A stretch of 64,000 nucleotides of DNA, taken from assembly GCF_000949425.1 (NCBI RefSeq), contig NZ_CP010976.1:3720001-3784000 (forward strand). Reading direction: 5' to 3'. Each line of letters begins with the position of its first letter. Positions within the stretch are counted from its first letter, which is position 1. Of the stretch, positions 57,167 to 64,000 are shown piece after piece. This stretch comes from Paenibacillus sp. IHBB 10380 (GTDB lineage: Bacteria > Bacillota > Bacilli > Paenibacillales > Paenibacillaceae). Below the pieces are notes generated by a model that was given only the letters and a program-made list of their open reading frames with translations, was not told the DNA's origin and did no database searches. The position numbers and the translations under genes were made by a program.

Positions 57167-59086
57167 ATGAACTATAAATCAAAGCTCTTCCCATTGCCAT
57201 CCATAGCTTTAACCGTGCTGTTGCTGGTAGCCAAATTATCCATGCTTCGTATTTTCTTTTTTAATGCGACCAGCATGGGTGGAATTCTCAAGGATACTTT
57301 GTCCATACTTGTCATCTTGTGCTTATTAGAACTCTTGCTACCCCGCAAGGCGAAGGCTCCCACATATTGGATATTTAATGCTATCTTCTCATTCATTCTT
57401 TTCGCGGCTACGCTTTACCAAATCCATTTTGGTTCCGTGCCTACTTATGCAGTACTAGGGGAAATGGGGCAGGTTCCTCAAATACGTGCCAGCATTACGC
57501 CTTTAATCAAGCCGTATCACTTTTTATTGTTTGTCGATTTATTGATTGCAGCCGTTATAGGTATTATACGTTTCTCCAGACGAAACCGAGATTTCCGTAT
57601 TCATACCTCAGGCCTAACGTTTGGTCTCACTCGAAGAATTAATTACCGAGTCAAGATCATGACTGCCATCATACTCATTGTTTGTGTGAGTCTGTCTACA
57701 TTATTCATTCATCGAGGACAAGCTATTGATAACGAGTGGGTTCAAGCTGAGAATGTAGGATTTCTGAATTACCAAGTGTCGACTGCGCTCAAGAATAAGC
57801 AGGTGAGCAACGCGATTGCGAACGGAGATCTACAACAAACAATAACAGATGTGGAGAAGCTCCAATCCACCTATCCTTACAACAATAATCAATCAACAAC
57901 AGCCACCCCAGCTCATTTTGCTTCAGCGAAAGGGATGAATGTCATTGTTGTTCAGTTGGAGTCATTCCAGAATTTTCCTATAAATTTAAAAGTACAACAG
58001 CAAGAAGTCACACCAATACTGAACAAACTTGCTAAAGAGAGCTATTACTTTCCATATGTATATCAGCAAATTGGACAAGGTAATACATCTGATGCGGAGT
58101 TTATATCAAATACATCCATATATCCTACGGGTTCGGAGGCTATGTCTGTAGGGTTTGGTAATAGAGAATTACCTAGTGTGCCAAGATTATTAAAGAAATA
58201 TAATTATCAATCCGCAACTTTCCATATCAATAGCGTTGATTTTTGGAGCCGTAATTTATTATATCCTGGACTTGCTTTTGATAATTATTATGATAAGCCT
58301 TTTTATACGAATGATCATTTCAATGATTTTGGTGCTTCTGATGAAGAATTATATCGTGTTGGAATGGATAAGTTGACTGAAATATCTGCTGAAAAGAAGC
58401 CATTCTATGCTCAATTCGTTACAACATCTAGTCATGCTCCATTTGTCGTTCCAGAAGAATTCTTAAAAATGAAAATACCTGCCGATATGCAAGGAACACA
58501 GTTGGGTAACTATTTGTCAGCTGTAAATTATACAGACTATGCTCTAGGACAACTCATTGAACAACTGAAGGAGAAAGGTCTATGGGATAATACGGTTCTC
58601 GTAGCCTATGGCGATCACTTTGGAATTCAACCCAAGGAAACCGATGGCGCTGAGATTACAGCTAAGCTTGGCATTCCTTATGATAACCAGATTAGCCGAT
58701 TTAACATCCCACTCATGATTCATGTTCCTAATCAGAAGGGACAAGTCGTTGAACTTACAGGTGGACAGTTGGACATTATGCCAACTATTTCTAATCTCTT
58801 GGGGATTTCACTTAAGAAAGAACAATATACAGCATTCGGACGCGACCTACTAAACACTGATAACAATGTCTTCGGTATGCGGTATTATTTACCTACAGGT
58901 TCATTCTTTAATAATGATGTGATGTTCGTTCCAGGAAAAGGATTTGAAGACGGAACAGCCATTTCCCTAAAAACGCTACAACCTGTTCAAGATATTACTA
59001 CTTATGGTGAGGACTATGATTACATTAGATCACTGATGAAGTTATCGGATGAATATGTTCAATTATTGCCGAGACGAACACCTTAA
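57167..59086 (+). CDS. LtaS-family sulfatase (phosphoglycerol transferase)
   Basis: 639 residues, ATG with GAAGGAAAT upstream. Five membrane helices in the first 200 residues, then an extracellular alkaline phosphatase-like domain: MNVIVVQLESFQNFPINLKV (metal site), YQQIGQGNTSDAEFISNTSI (catalytic Thr), and LVAYGDHFGIQPK. This layout fits lipoteichoic acid synthase or its YvgJ/YqgS-type relatives, which use phosphatidylglycerol to build or prime LTA on the outer membrane face. Confidence 0.88.
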   Translation: MNYKSKLFPLPSIALTVLLLVAKLSMLRIFFFNATSMGGILKDTLSILVILCLLELLLPRKAKAPTYWIFNAIFSFILFAATLYQIHFGSVPTYAVLGEMGQVPQIRASITPLIKPYHFLLFVDLLIAAVIGIIRFSRRNRDFRIHTSGLTFGLTRRINYRVKIMTAIILIVCVSLSTLFIHRGQAIDNEWVQAENVGFLNYQVSTALKNKQVSNAIANGDLQQTITDVEKLQSTYPYNNNQSTTATPAHFASAKGMNVIVVQLESFQNFPINLKVQQQEVTPILNKLAKESYYFPYVYQQIGQGNTSDAEFISNTSIYPTGSEAMSVGFGNRELPSVPRLLKKYNYQSATFHINSVDFWSRNLLYPGLAFDNYYDKPFYTNDHFNDFGASDEELYRVGMDKLTEISAEKKPFYAQFVTTSSHAPFVVPEEFLKMKIPADMQGTQLGNYLSAVNYTDYALGQLIEQLKEKGLWDNTVLVAYGDHFGIQPKETDGAEITAKLGIPYDNQISRFNIPLMIHVPNQKGQVVELTGGQLDIMPTISNLLGISLKKEQYTAFGRDLLNTDNNVFGMRYYLPTGSFFNNDVMFVPGKGFEDGTAISLKTLQPVQDITTYGEDYDYIRSLMKLSDEYVQLLPRRTP

Positions 59087-59496
59087 TCTTCATCCATGAA
59101 TCTTGCTCTATCTTTAGGAGCTGGAAGCATGCACTGGTCAGATTGGCCGAACCAACGGTAGCGATTTCTTGCTACGAATCGATATGTACCATCCCTTATA
59201 AATTTAGGAATAACCCTTAATATATACATCCAAGGCCAAGGAGCCTGCAATTGCCTAACCACACGCAAGGCTCCTGTGGACTCGGTATAATATACCCCGT
59301 TCTCAATCAGAACAAACGTATCTAATGACTGAGTGGAAAGTCCTCCTCGTTCAAGTAGTTTTTTTCCCATATCAGATTGCATAGAAGCGAAGTAGAACCT
59401 TACTTTTGGGTCTCTTTTAATAATAAACTTCGTTATTCCCTGACATAATAGACATACTCCATCTATAAGTACAATAGAACGTGAATCATCCTTCAT
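59083..59496 (-). CDS. DCC-family (DUF393) thiol-disulfide oxidoreductase
   Basis: 137 residues. IVLIDGVCLLCQGITKFIIK has the DGxCxxC motif (Cys15, Cys18), followed by DPKVRFYFASMQS and RYRWFGQSDQCMLP. Family role in redox is predicted; substrate unknown. It converges on the sulfatase, overlapping by 4 bp. Confidence 0.85.
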   Translation of the reverse strand: MKDDSRSIVLIDGVCLLCQGITKFIIKRDPKVRFYFASMQSDMGKKLLERGGLSTQSLDTFVLIENGVYYTESTGALRVVRQLQAPWPWMYILRVIPKFIRDGTYRFVARNRYRWFGQSDQCMLPAPKDRARFMDED

Positions 59497-59617
59497 CCTA
59501 TTCTGCCCCCTCCTTCAAACAATATTCCAATATTCCAACGCTTAACTATATAAATATAGAAAAAAAGCGCAGGATCATCTCCCACGCTTCATATCTCTTT
59601 GCTTTTAATGCTACTGC

Positions 59618-59896
59618 TTACTTGGCAATAGCCTTGTCAATCCAATGGTTATCGTCGATTTGCTGCTGAAACACATCTGCGAAGCTATCCATGCATTTGC
59701 AAATGAAGTCTTTGCGGCATACAGGACAAGGTGTTTTTTGCAGTCTACTGATGTTAGTCATTTTCCATTCAGGATTTCGAGTGTAGAACGCACGACACAC
59801 CGTTCCATCTGCCAGATTGATGATGAATTCATACAATCCATCCTTCTCATTGCTACTAGCTTCTGTCATGCTCGAAATAATCGGTCTGTAAGACAT
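59618..59896 (-). CDS. small Cys-rich protein (92 aa), unknown
   Basis: From ATG 59896 (GGGTGAT upstream). SNEKDGLYEFIINLADGTVC, then CPVCRKDFICKCMDSFADVF. Two CxxC/CxC pairs near the end suggest a zinc knuckle. No family recognised. Confidence 0.55.
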   Translation of the reverse strand: MSYRPIISSMTEASSNEKDGLYEFIINLADGTVCRAFYTRNPEWKMTNISRLQKTPCPVCRKDFICKCMDSFADVFQQQIDDNHWIDKAIAK

Positions 59897-59905
59897 AAGT
59901 ATCAC

Positions 59906-60261
59906 CCGTTTATATTAAATTTGCTAACTAAGCCTTAGATCATCAACAAGTACTTAGACATTCTAATGAATTTTGGACATGATGTCAATTTATTATAGCA
60001 TGTTCACACCATTAAACCGAATAATAACCTATATTAATTCATTCTAAAGACCTTTAGAAGGTCTTCTTTATCTGAAGTTAATCAATCCATGAAATTTCCA
60101 CGAAACGGTTGACGATCTCCTTCAATCTCTATCCAGCAAGTATTGAATCTATTTCTAATTATTCAGACTTTTACTGGCTTACCGCGATATATTTTGATTG
60201 ACTTCCACAATTGGTTGTATAAAATTAAATTATAAACAATATTATAAAGGAGGAATACAAG
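59906..60261. other. 355-bp gap with small hairpin
   Basis: Holds the AAGACCTTT-AG-AAGGTCTT hairpin (about 60046-60066), which has T-rich flanks on both strands. No supported gene. Confidence 0.45.
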
Positions 60262-60744
60262 ATGAGCATCTATGATTTCCAAGTGAATACCATTGCTGGT
60301 GAAGAGATCTCTTTATCGGAATATGAAGGAAAAGTATTACTTATCGTCAATACCGCAAGCAAATGTGGATTCACTCCTCAATACAAAGGCCTTCAAGAAT
60401 TATATGAAAAATTTAAAGACCATAACTTTGAAATATTAGGTTTCCCAAGTAATCAGTTTAAAGAGCAGGAACCTGGATCAGCCGATGAAATTGAACAATT
60501 CTGTCAAATTAACTATGGCGTAACCTTCCCTCTTTTCGAGAAAGTTGATGTGAAGGGGAACACTGCTCATCCGCTTTTCCAATACTTATCTAAAGAAGCA
60601 CCAGGTGTACTCGGTTCCAAAGCAGTCAAATGGAATTTCACTAAATTTTTAGTTGATAGTCAAGGGAAGGTTCTAGACCGTTATGCGCCAGCAACGACTC
60701 CTGAAAAAATTGAAAGTGTTATTGAAGGACTCCTAGAAGATTAA
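60262..60744 (+). CDS. glutathione peroxidase-like thiol peroxidase
   Basis: 160 residues, AAAGGAGG before the ATG. Catalytic Cys35 in IVNTASKCGFTPQYKGLQEL, Gln in LGFPSNQFKEQEPG, and the KWNFTKFLVD Trp. It has Cys rather than selenocysteine, as in bacterial GPx family members that use thioredoxin to reduce peroxides. Confidence 0.93.
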   Translation: MSIYDFQVNTIAGEEISLSEYEGKVLLIVNTASKCGFTPQYKGLQELYEKFKDHNFEILGFPSNQFKEQEPGSADEIEQFCQINYGVTFPLFEKVDVKGNTAHPLFQYLSKEAPGVLGSKAVKWNFTKFLVDSQGKVLDRYAPATTPEKIESVIEGLLED

Positions 60745-60779
60745 ATTAATTATTACAATTCAATAAAAATATAACAAAA

Positions 60780-60807
60780 AACCCTTGCTAAATTAGCAAG
60801 GGTTTTT
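60780..60807. terminator. bidirectional terminator
   Basis: AACCCTTGCTAA / TTAGCAAGGGTT with T runs on both sides. It ends the peroxidase gene and the leftward tRNA unit. Confidence 0.85.
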
Positions 60808-60821
60808 CACTTTCACTATGA

Positions 60822-60904
60822 TGCGGTCGAGAGGACTCGAACCTCCACGGAGTTGCCCCCACTACCACCTCAAGGTAGCGTGTCTGCCATTCCACCACGA
60901 CCGC
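60822..60904 (-). tRNA. tRNA-Leu(GAG)
   Basis: On the minus strand the acceptor GCGGTCG / CGACCGC plus A73, a long variable arm (GTGGGGGCAACTCCGT) as in leucine tRNAs, and TTCGAGTCC in the T arm. Anticodon loop TTGAGGT gives anticodon GAG. CCA is not encoded. 83 nt. Confidence 0.93.
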
Positions 60905-61170
60905 AAATATTAAAGGCGATCATTAAACAACATTGATAATTATACATGTATTTTTTTTCAAAGTAAAGGGAGGAAAATAATTTTCAGTATATGTAAGTAT
61001 AAATAACATTATTGGTTCTAAAATTTGTAATTTATCATATACATTGACATTATATGGTTCTTTGAGTAATATAAATCTACACATTAACTTCAACTTTTTT
61101 ATATGTGTATATACATGTTATTTTATATAACTCAAAAAGGATATATATACTTATTGGGGGTGCGTTTTTT
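60905..61170. other. 265-bp gap before the UreF-like gene
   Basis: Very AT-rich, with no supported gene. It must contain the promoter of the downstream gene. Confidence 0.4.
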
Positions 61171-61809
61171 TTGGATAAAGGCAGGAAATTACTTGATTAT
61201 GTACAACGATTAGATTCCTCCCTTTCAGTAGGTGGATTCAAACATACTCTCGAGTTGGAATCCCAAATGACAGAAGGAAATATCCAGAACTGCGATGATC
61301 TAGAATCATTCATGCGGGGCCAATTACCTAAACAATTACTTAGAAGAGATGGTTGGGCAATTAAGGAAATTTATGCAGCAGCAGATGGTAAGGATTCGCA
61401 GAGGATTGCTTTGATTGATAGAGCGGTCCAGGGTACAAGAAGTACCGATCAGGAAACGAATAACGCTCAGAGGTCAGGAAAACGACTCTTTAAATTAGCT
61501 CGTGCGCTATACCCTTGGATGGATTTCGATGAACTGGAACATTCCTTATATGATCACGATGCGGTCGGTTGTCTCACTACAATTCACGCTTGGATCAATA
61601 ATAGGCTTCAAATTAATTGTGATCAGGCTGTACAAGGTTATATGTATTCTGCCGTTTCATCCTATGTCAGTAGAGCTTCTACCCTGATCCAACTGCCAAG
61701 AAAGGAAGCTGATCTTCTCACTCAGACCTTCATTGAGGAATTAGAACAAGAATGGCATTCCATTAAAAAGAACTCCCCTGAAGTACTACAGCACTCTCCA
61801 ACAAGCTAG
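61171..61809 (+). CDS. UreF-like urease accessory protein, solitary
   Basis: 212 residues from TTG 61171, chosen because GGGGGTG lies just upstream; a longer in-frame ATG at 61105 has no site. LLDYVQRLDSSLSVGGFKHT opens like UreF, followed by ELESQMTEGNIQNCDDLESF, LFKLARALYPWM and AVGCLTTIHAW. UreF helps load nickel into urease with UreG/UreH. No other urease genes are in view, so it may act in trans or be a relic. Confidence 0.75.
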   Translation: MDKGRKLLDYVQRLDSSLSVGGFKHTLELESQMTEGNIQNCDDLESFMRGQLPKQLLRRDGWAIKEIYAAADGKDSQRIALIDRAVQGTRSTDQETNNAQRSGKRLFKLARALYPWMDFDELEHSLYDHDAVGCLTTIHAWINNRLQINCDQAVQGYMYSAVSSYVSRASTLIQLPRKEADLLTQTFIEELEQEWHSIKKNSPEVLQHSPTS

Positions 61810-61940
61810 GAACGCACTCTCTACCCAAGCCATATCCATATAACCCAAGATGAAACGGATACCGTCCTTAATAGACCGATAACTATTTCAAGTAAAATAT
61901 AATAAAGTATAGTTGAAACTAATACTTTATTATATTTTAA

Positions 61941-61980
61941 AAAAGGCACCCCTTTAACGTTAACGTGGGCGTGCCTTTTT
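61941..61980 (+). terminator. intrinsic terminator
   Basis: AAAAGGCAC / GTGCCTTTTT arms around a CCCTTTAACGTTAACGTGGGC loop. The 260 bp after it to the PAS pseudogene have no gene. Confidence 0.75.
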
Positions 61981-62240
61981 TTGCATTATCCAACAAGTTA
62001 AGATTATTTTTTCAAGTTATGATTTCGTCTATAGTCTGTAAACTCAATATACAATTGGAGCTATTTAATTGCTGTAATTCATCTAACAAATAAATACCTC
62101 TGCCTTCCCTTAACAATCCATATTGAGGACCCTTCCCAAGAATAATCCAGTCTAGACTAACATCGAAATAGGCTACTATACCATAAAAAACTCACTCATT
62201 TTGAAAATAACCCCATTCATATGACAGGGAGCGATGATCT

Positions 62241-62715
62241 TTGTATAATTCTGATAATTCACTTTATCACGAAGTGATTTATTCTCTACAGCAAGGCATT
62301 GCTGTCATCGATACAGATGGTTACATCATTGCCACTAACCATGCTTGGAACCATTTATTAATTCAAAATGAAAGTCCCTCCGAGTTCGATTGGCATGGAA
62401 TTAATTTCTTCCATCCTCATGATTACCTATCCCCCATGCAACAAAATCATCATATTCTAACAGCTAGTCTTCTATGTATTCTTCAGGGTCACCAATATTC
62501 TTATTCATATTTCTCAGATTCGAACCCTTCGAGGCTTTCTCCCCATCTGCGCTGTATGTAAGAGCATCCGAGATGAAGAGGACCTATGGAAATCCGTCGA
62601 AACTTTCTTAGAGAAACATACCCATGCTGAATTCACGCATGATATTTGCCCTGATTGCATTCGGCGTCTATATCCCAAGTATTCTTCAGTTCTTGAACGT
62701 CCACCTGAACCTTGA
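62241..62715 (+). pseudogene. PAS-domain protein with internal frameshift
   Basis: The first part (TTG start, GGGAGCG upstream) is a PAS domain: SLQQGIAVIDTDGYIIATNH. The frame is lost near 62500-62530. A second frame continues with GFLPICAVCKSIRDEEDLWK, HAEFTHDICPDCIRRLYPKY and a stop at 62715. That tail is the well-known end of PAS-sensor proteins, so one gene has been split by an indel. Confidence 0.75.
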
Positions 62716-62848
62716 TCGTCGTCTCCTTTCTCAGGTTTTGGCGTGTCCAGATATTCTTCTCCAGAACAATCCATTGGATTTAAATATGCTAATGCCTTTC
62801 AAAAAATTAGTAATCTATTCGCAAATTCGATCGTTTAAATAGACAACA

Positions 62849-62873
62849 AAAAACCCTTGCTAGAAGCAAGGGT
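62849..62873 (-). terminator. terminator of the tRNA unit
   Basis: ACCCTTGC-TAGAA-GCAAGGGT with TTTTTTGTTG on the minus strand, after the second tRNA-Leu gene. Confidence 0.8.
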
Positions 62874-62892
62874 CCATCTGTTTAACTTATGA

Positions 62893-62975
62893 TGCGGGCG
62901 AGAGGACTTGAACCTCCACGGGGTTGCCCCCACTACCCCCTCAAGGTAGCGTGTCTGCCGTTCCACCACGACCGC
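62893..62975 (-). tRNA. tRNA-Leu(GAG), second copy, with acceptor-stem mismatch
   Basis: Close copy of the tRNA-Leu at 60822, including the GAG anticodon (loop TTGAGGG). The acceptor is 5' GCGGTCG against 3' CGCCCGC, which leaves a U5-C68 mismatch; the other copy has CGACCGC. Position 68 is the only change in the stem. It may be a decaying duplicate. Confidence 0.85.
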
Positions 62976-63023
62976 GTATTAAATGAGCTATACATGAATG
63001 TATGTCATATGAGGAAAGAATAA

Positions 63024-63095
63024 TGACCCGTATGGGATTCGAACCCATGTTACCTCCGTGAAAGGGAGGTGTCTTAACCCCTTGACCAACGGGCC
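63024..63095 (-). tRNA. tRNA-Glu(TTC)
   Basis: Minus strand GGCCCGT ... ACGGGTC plus A73; loop CTTTCAC gives anticodon TTC; T arm GGGTTCGAATCCC. 72 nt, CCA not encoded. Confidence 0.93.
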
Positions 63096-63323
63096 TTAAT
63101 GTCACACATACTCGTGGCGACAAAAATAAGTATAGCAAAAACCGATCTTTGTGGCAACTATTTTTTTTCGTAAAGTAGAACAGTCTTTCGGCTTACGAAA
63201 TGTGTCGAAAGAAACGCCCTCGATAAGGACACTGCAATACATATCAATGAGCCTAATGGAACAAGCTCTGTGACGTTCATTACCTCGTCTATTCTCTCTT
63301 TTAACAAGCTTCGCACCAAGAAG

Positions 63324-63361
63324 GAAACGGTTACCGTCCTTAAAGGGATGGTAACCGTTTC
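63324..63361. terminator. strong hairpin
   Basis: GAAACGGTTACC (63324-63335) pairs with GGTAACCGTTTC (63350-63361). Possibly a terminator for the tRNA transcripts from either side. Confidence 0.5.
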
Positions 63362-63414
63362 TCGTAGAAATATAAGAACGTATAGTGAAAACTTATACTT
63401 GCTTATATTATAAA

Positions 63415-63449
63415 AAACCGCTATATCATTTAGAATGATATAGCGGTTT
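63415..63449. terminator. terminator with perfect long stem
   Basis: AAACCGCTATATCATT pairs with AATGATATAGCGGTTT around TAG. The minus strand continues TTTTATAA, so it would end the leftward tRNA-Ser/Asn transcript. Confidence 0.75.
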
Positions 63450-63464
63450 CGATTTAAAATATTA

Positions 63465-63556
63465 TGGCGGAGAGAGTGGGATTCGAACCCACGCACCGCT
63501 TACGCAGTCTAACCCCTTAGCAGAGGGTCCCCTTATAGCCACTTGGGTATCTCTCC
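63465..63556 (-). tRNA. tRNA-Ser(GCT)
   Basis: Minus strand GGAGAGA ... TCTCTCC-G-CCA with encoded CCA and a long variable arm. Anticodon loop CTGCTAA gives GCT. 92 nt. Confidence 0.93.
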
Positions 63557-63566
63557 AAAAAATATA

Positions 63567-63642
63567 TGGCTCCCCGAACAGGGCTCGAACCTGTGACAAC
63601 TCGATTAACAGTCGAGTGCTCTACCAACTGAGCTATCAGGGA
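63567..63642 (-). tRNA. tRNA-Asn(GTT)
   Basis: Minus strand TCCCTGA ... TCGGGGA-G-CCA, with CCA encoded. Loop CTGTTAA gives GTT; T arm AGGTTCGAGCC. 76 nt. Confidence 0.95.
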
Positions 63643-63725
63643 ACAACAAGCTTTCAATATCACATAATTTATCATGATTTCATGGCAGAGTCAAGAGAGA
63701 TACGAAACTACATACGTAATATTTT

Positions 63726-64000
63726 TTAATTTAGTAAACTTATGGTTAACTTCCCTGTGCATTTACCACAGCGATAACGCTTAGGATCTACTTTACGTTT
63801 ACGTAAATATTCCTGAGCACAGGCGGTGCAAACGAGTTTGTAGCGATAGGGCTGTGGCTTGCGAGCCTTGGCGCCAGGCAACGATTGGCAGTAGCGACTT
63901 CCCCCCACCTGCTTCAGCAATTGCTTAAAATCAACATCGCGATGGCGATATCCACGTCCGGCTAAATGTAAATGGTAATGACACAACTCATGCTTTATAA
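63726..64000 (-). CDS. SprT-like zinc metalloprotease-family protein, 5' end outside window
   Basis: The frame enters from the right edge as IKHELCHYHLHLAGRGYRHR, giving the HExxH zinc site, then DVDFKQLLKQVGGSRYCQSL, and the C-terminal zinc ribbon YKLVCTACAQEYLRKRKVDP then YRCGKCTGKL. This matches the bacterial SprT/YdcK family, whose eukaryotic relative SPRTN repairs DNA-protein crosslinks. Confidence 0.9.
   Translation of the reverse strand, partial: IKHELCHYHLHLAGRGYRHRDVDFKQLLKQVGGSRYCQSLPGAKARKPQPYRYKLVCTACAQEYLRKRKVDPKRYRCGKCTGKLTISLLN

Noticed and set aside
63158..63496. Minus-strand 112-codon frame
   Set aside because: It starts inside tRNA-Ser and crosses two terminator hairpins; only its last 40 codons have an ATG, with a poor site.

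Overview
The window is a Bacillales chromosome segment, most likely Paenibacillus or a close relative. Base composition is moderately AT-rich, and the flanks carry a Tad pilus locus, an LtaS-type sulfatase, a glutathione peroxidase, a tRNA cluster (Leu, Leu, Glu, Ser, Asn) and an SprT-like gene. The genus is inferred from gene content; no rRNA is present to confirm it.

Most of the window (about 941 to 53227, 52.3 kb) is one prophage inserted inside the host gene for the Tad/Flp pilus ATPase CpaF. The 5' part of cpaF (53228-54112) and the 3' part (571-945) join exactly in frame (885 + 375 nt = 420 codons) if the prophage is removed. The junctions share only AGTCT. The two phage-side arms rebuild a 40-bp dyad-symmetric attP, as expected for the large serine recombinase encoded beside attR.

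Most phage genes lie on the minus strand and read right to left. (1) Lysogeny module on the plus strand (50343-53139): ImmR-like repressor, ImmA-like metalloprotease, serine integrase. The divergent control region has four matching operators and a near-consensus leftward promoter. (2) Early and recombination genes (50179-43171): Cro-like regulators, an SMC-like ATPase with a zinc hook, RecT, an MBL-fold protein. (3) Replication (43138-39609): DnaD-like initiator with four in-gene iterons, helicase loader, DnaB helicase, RusA resolvase. (4) Small and regulatory genes (39590-30024): LexA-type HTH protein, HNH endonuclease, ArpU-like regulator, ParB-methyltransferase and a membrane protein resembling TRADD-N-associated conflict proteins. 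(5) Packaging, head and contractile tail genes in PBSX/skin order (28801-8537), including a -1 frameshift tail chaperone. (6) Holin and GH25 endolysin (8458-7195). (7) A cargo arm next to attL (7060-1225) with a two-gene DUF6941-like/coiled-coil-membrane operon, DUF7010-like membrane protein, GNAT acetyltransferase, two divergent DUF3992/Ena-type endospore appendage subunits, a membrane protein and an SOS-promoter operon encoding a LexA-type HTH protein.

Two cargo genes, the GNAT (4299-4712) and an aminoglycoside phosphotransferase (29018-29890), sit 25 kb apart but are bounded by the same short sequences, which suggests gene-cassette movement into the prophage. SOS-like boxes at the left-end operon and before immA, two LexA-type HTH proteins without a peptidase domain, and ImmR/ImmA together suggest a damage-responsive lysogeny switch. 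Excision would restore cpaF, so pilus assembly may be tied to the state of the prophage.

Right of the prophage come a TadZ-like ATPase with a terminator in its leader, small cysteine-rich proteins, the LtaS-family enzyme, a DCC-family protein, glutathione peroxidase, the tRNA genes, a solitary UreF-like gene, a frameshifted PAS-domain gene and a partial SprT gene.
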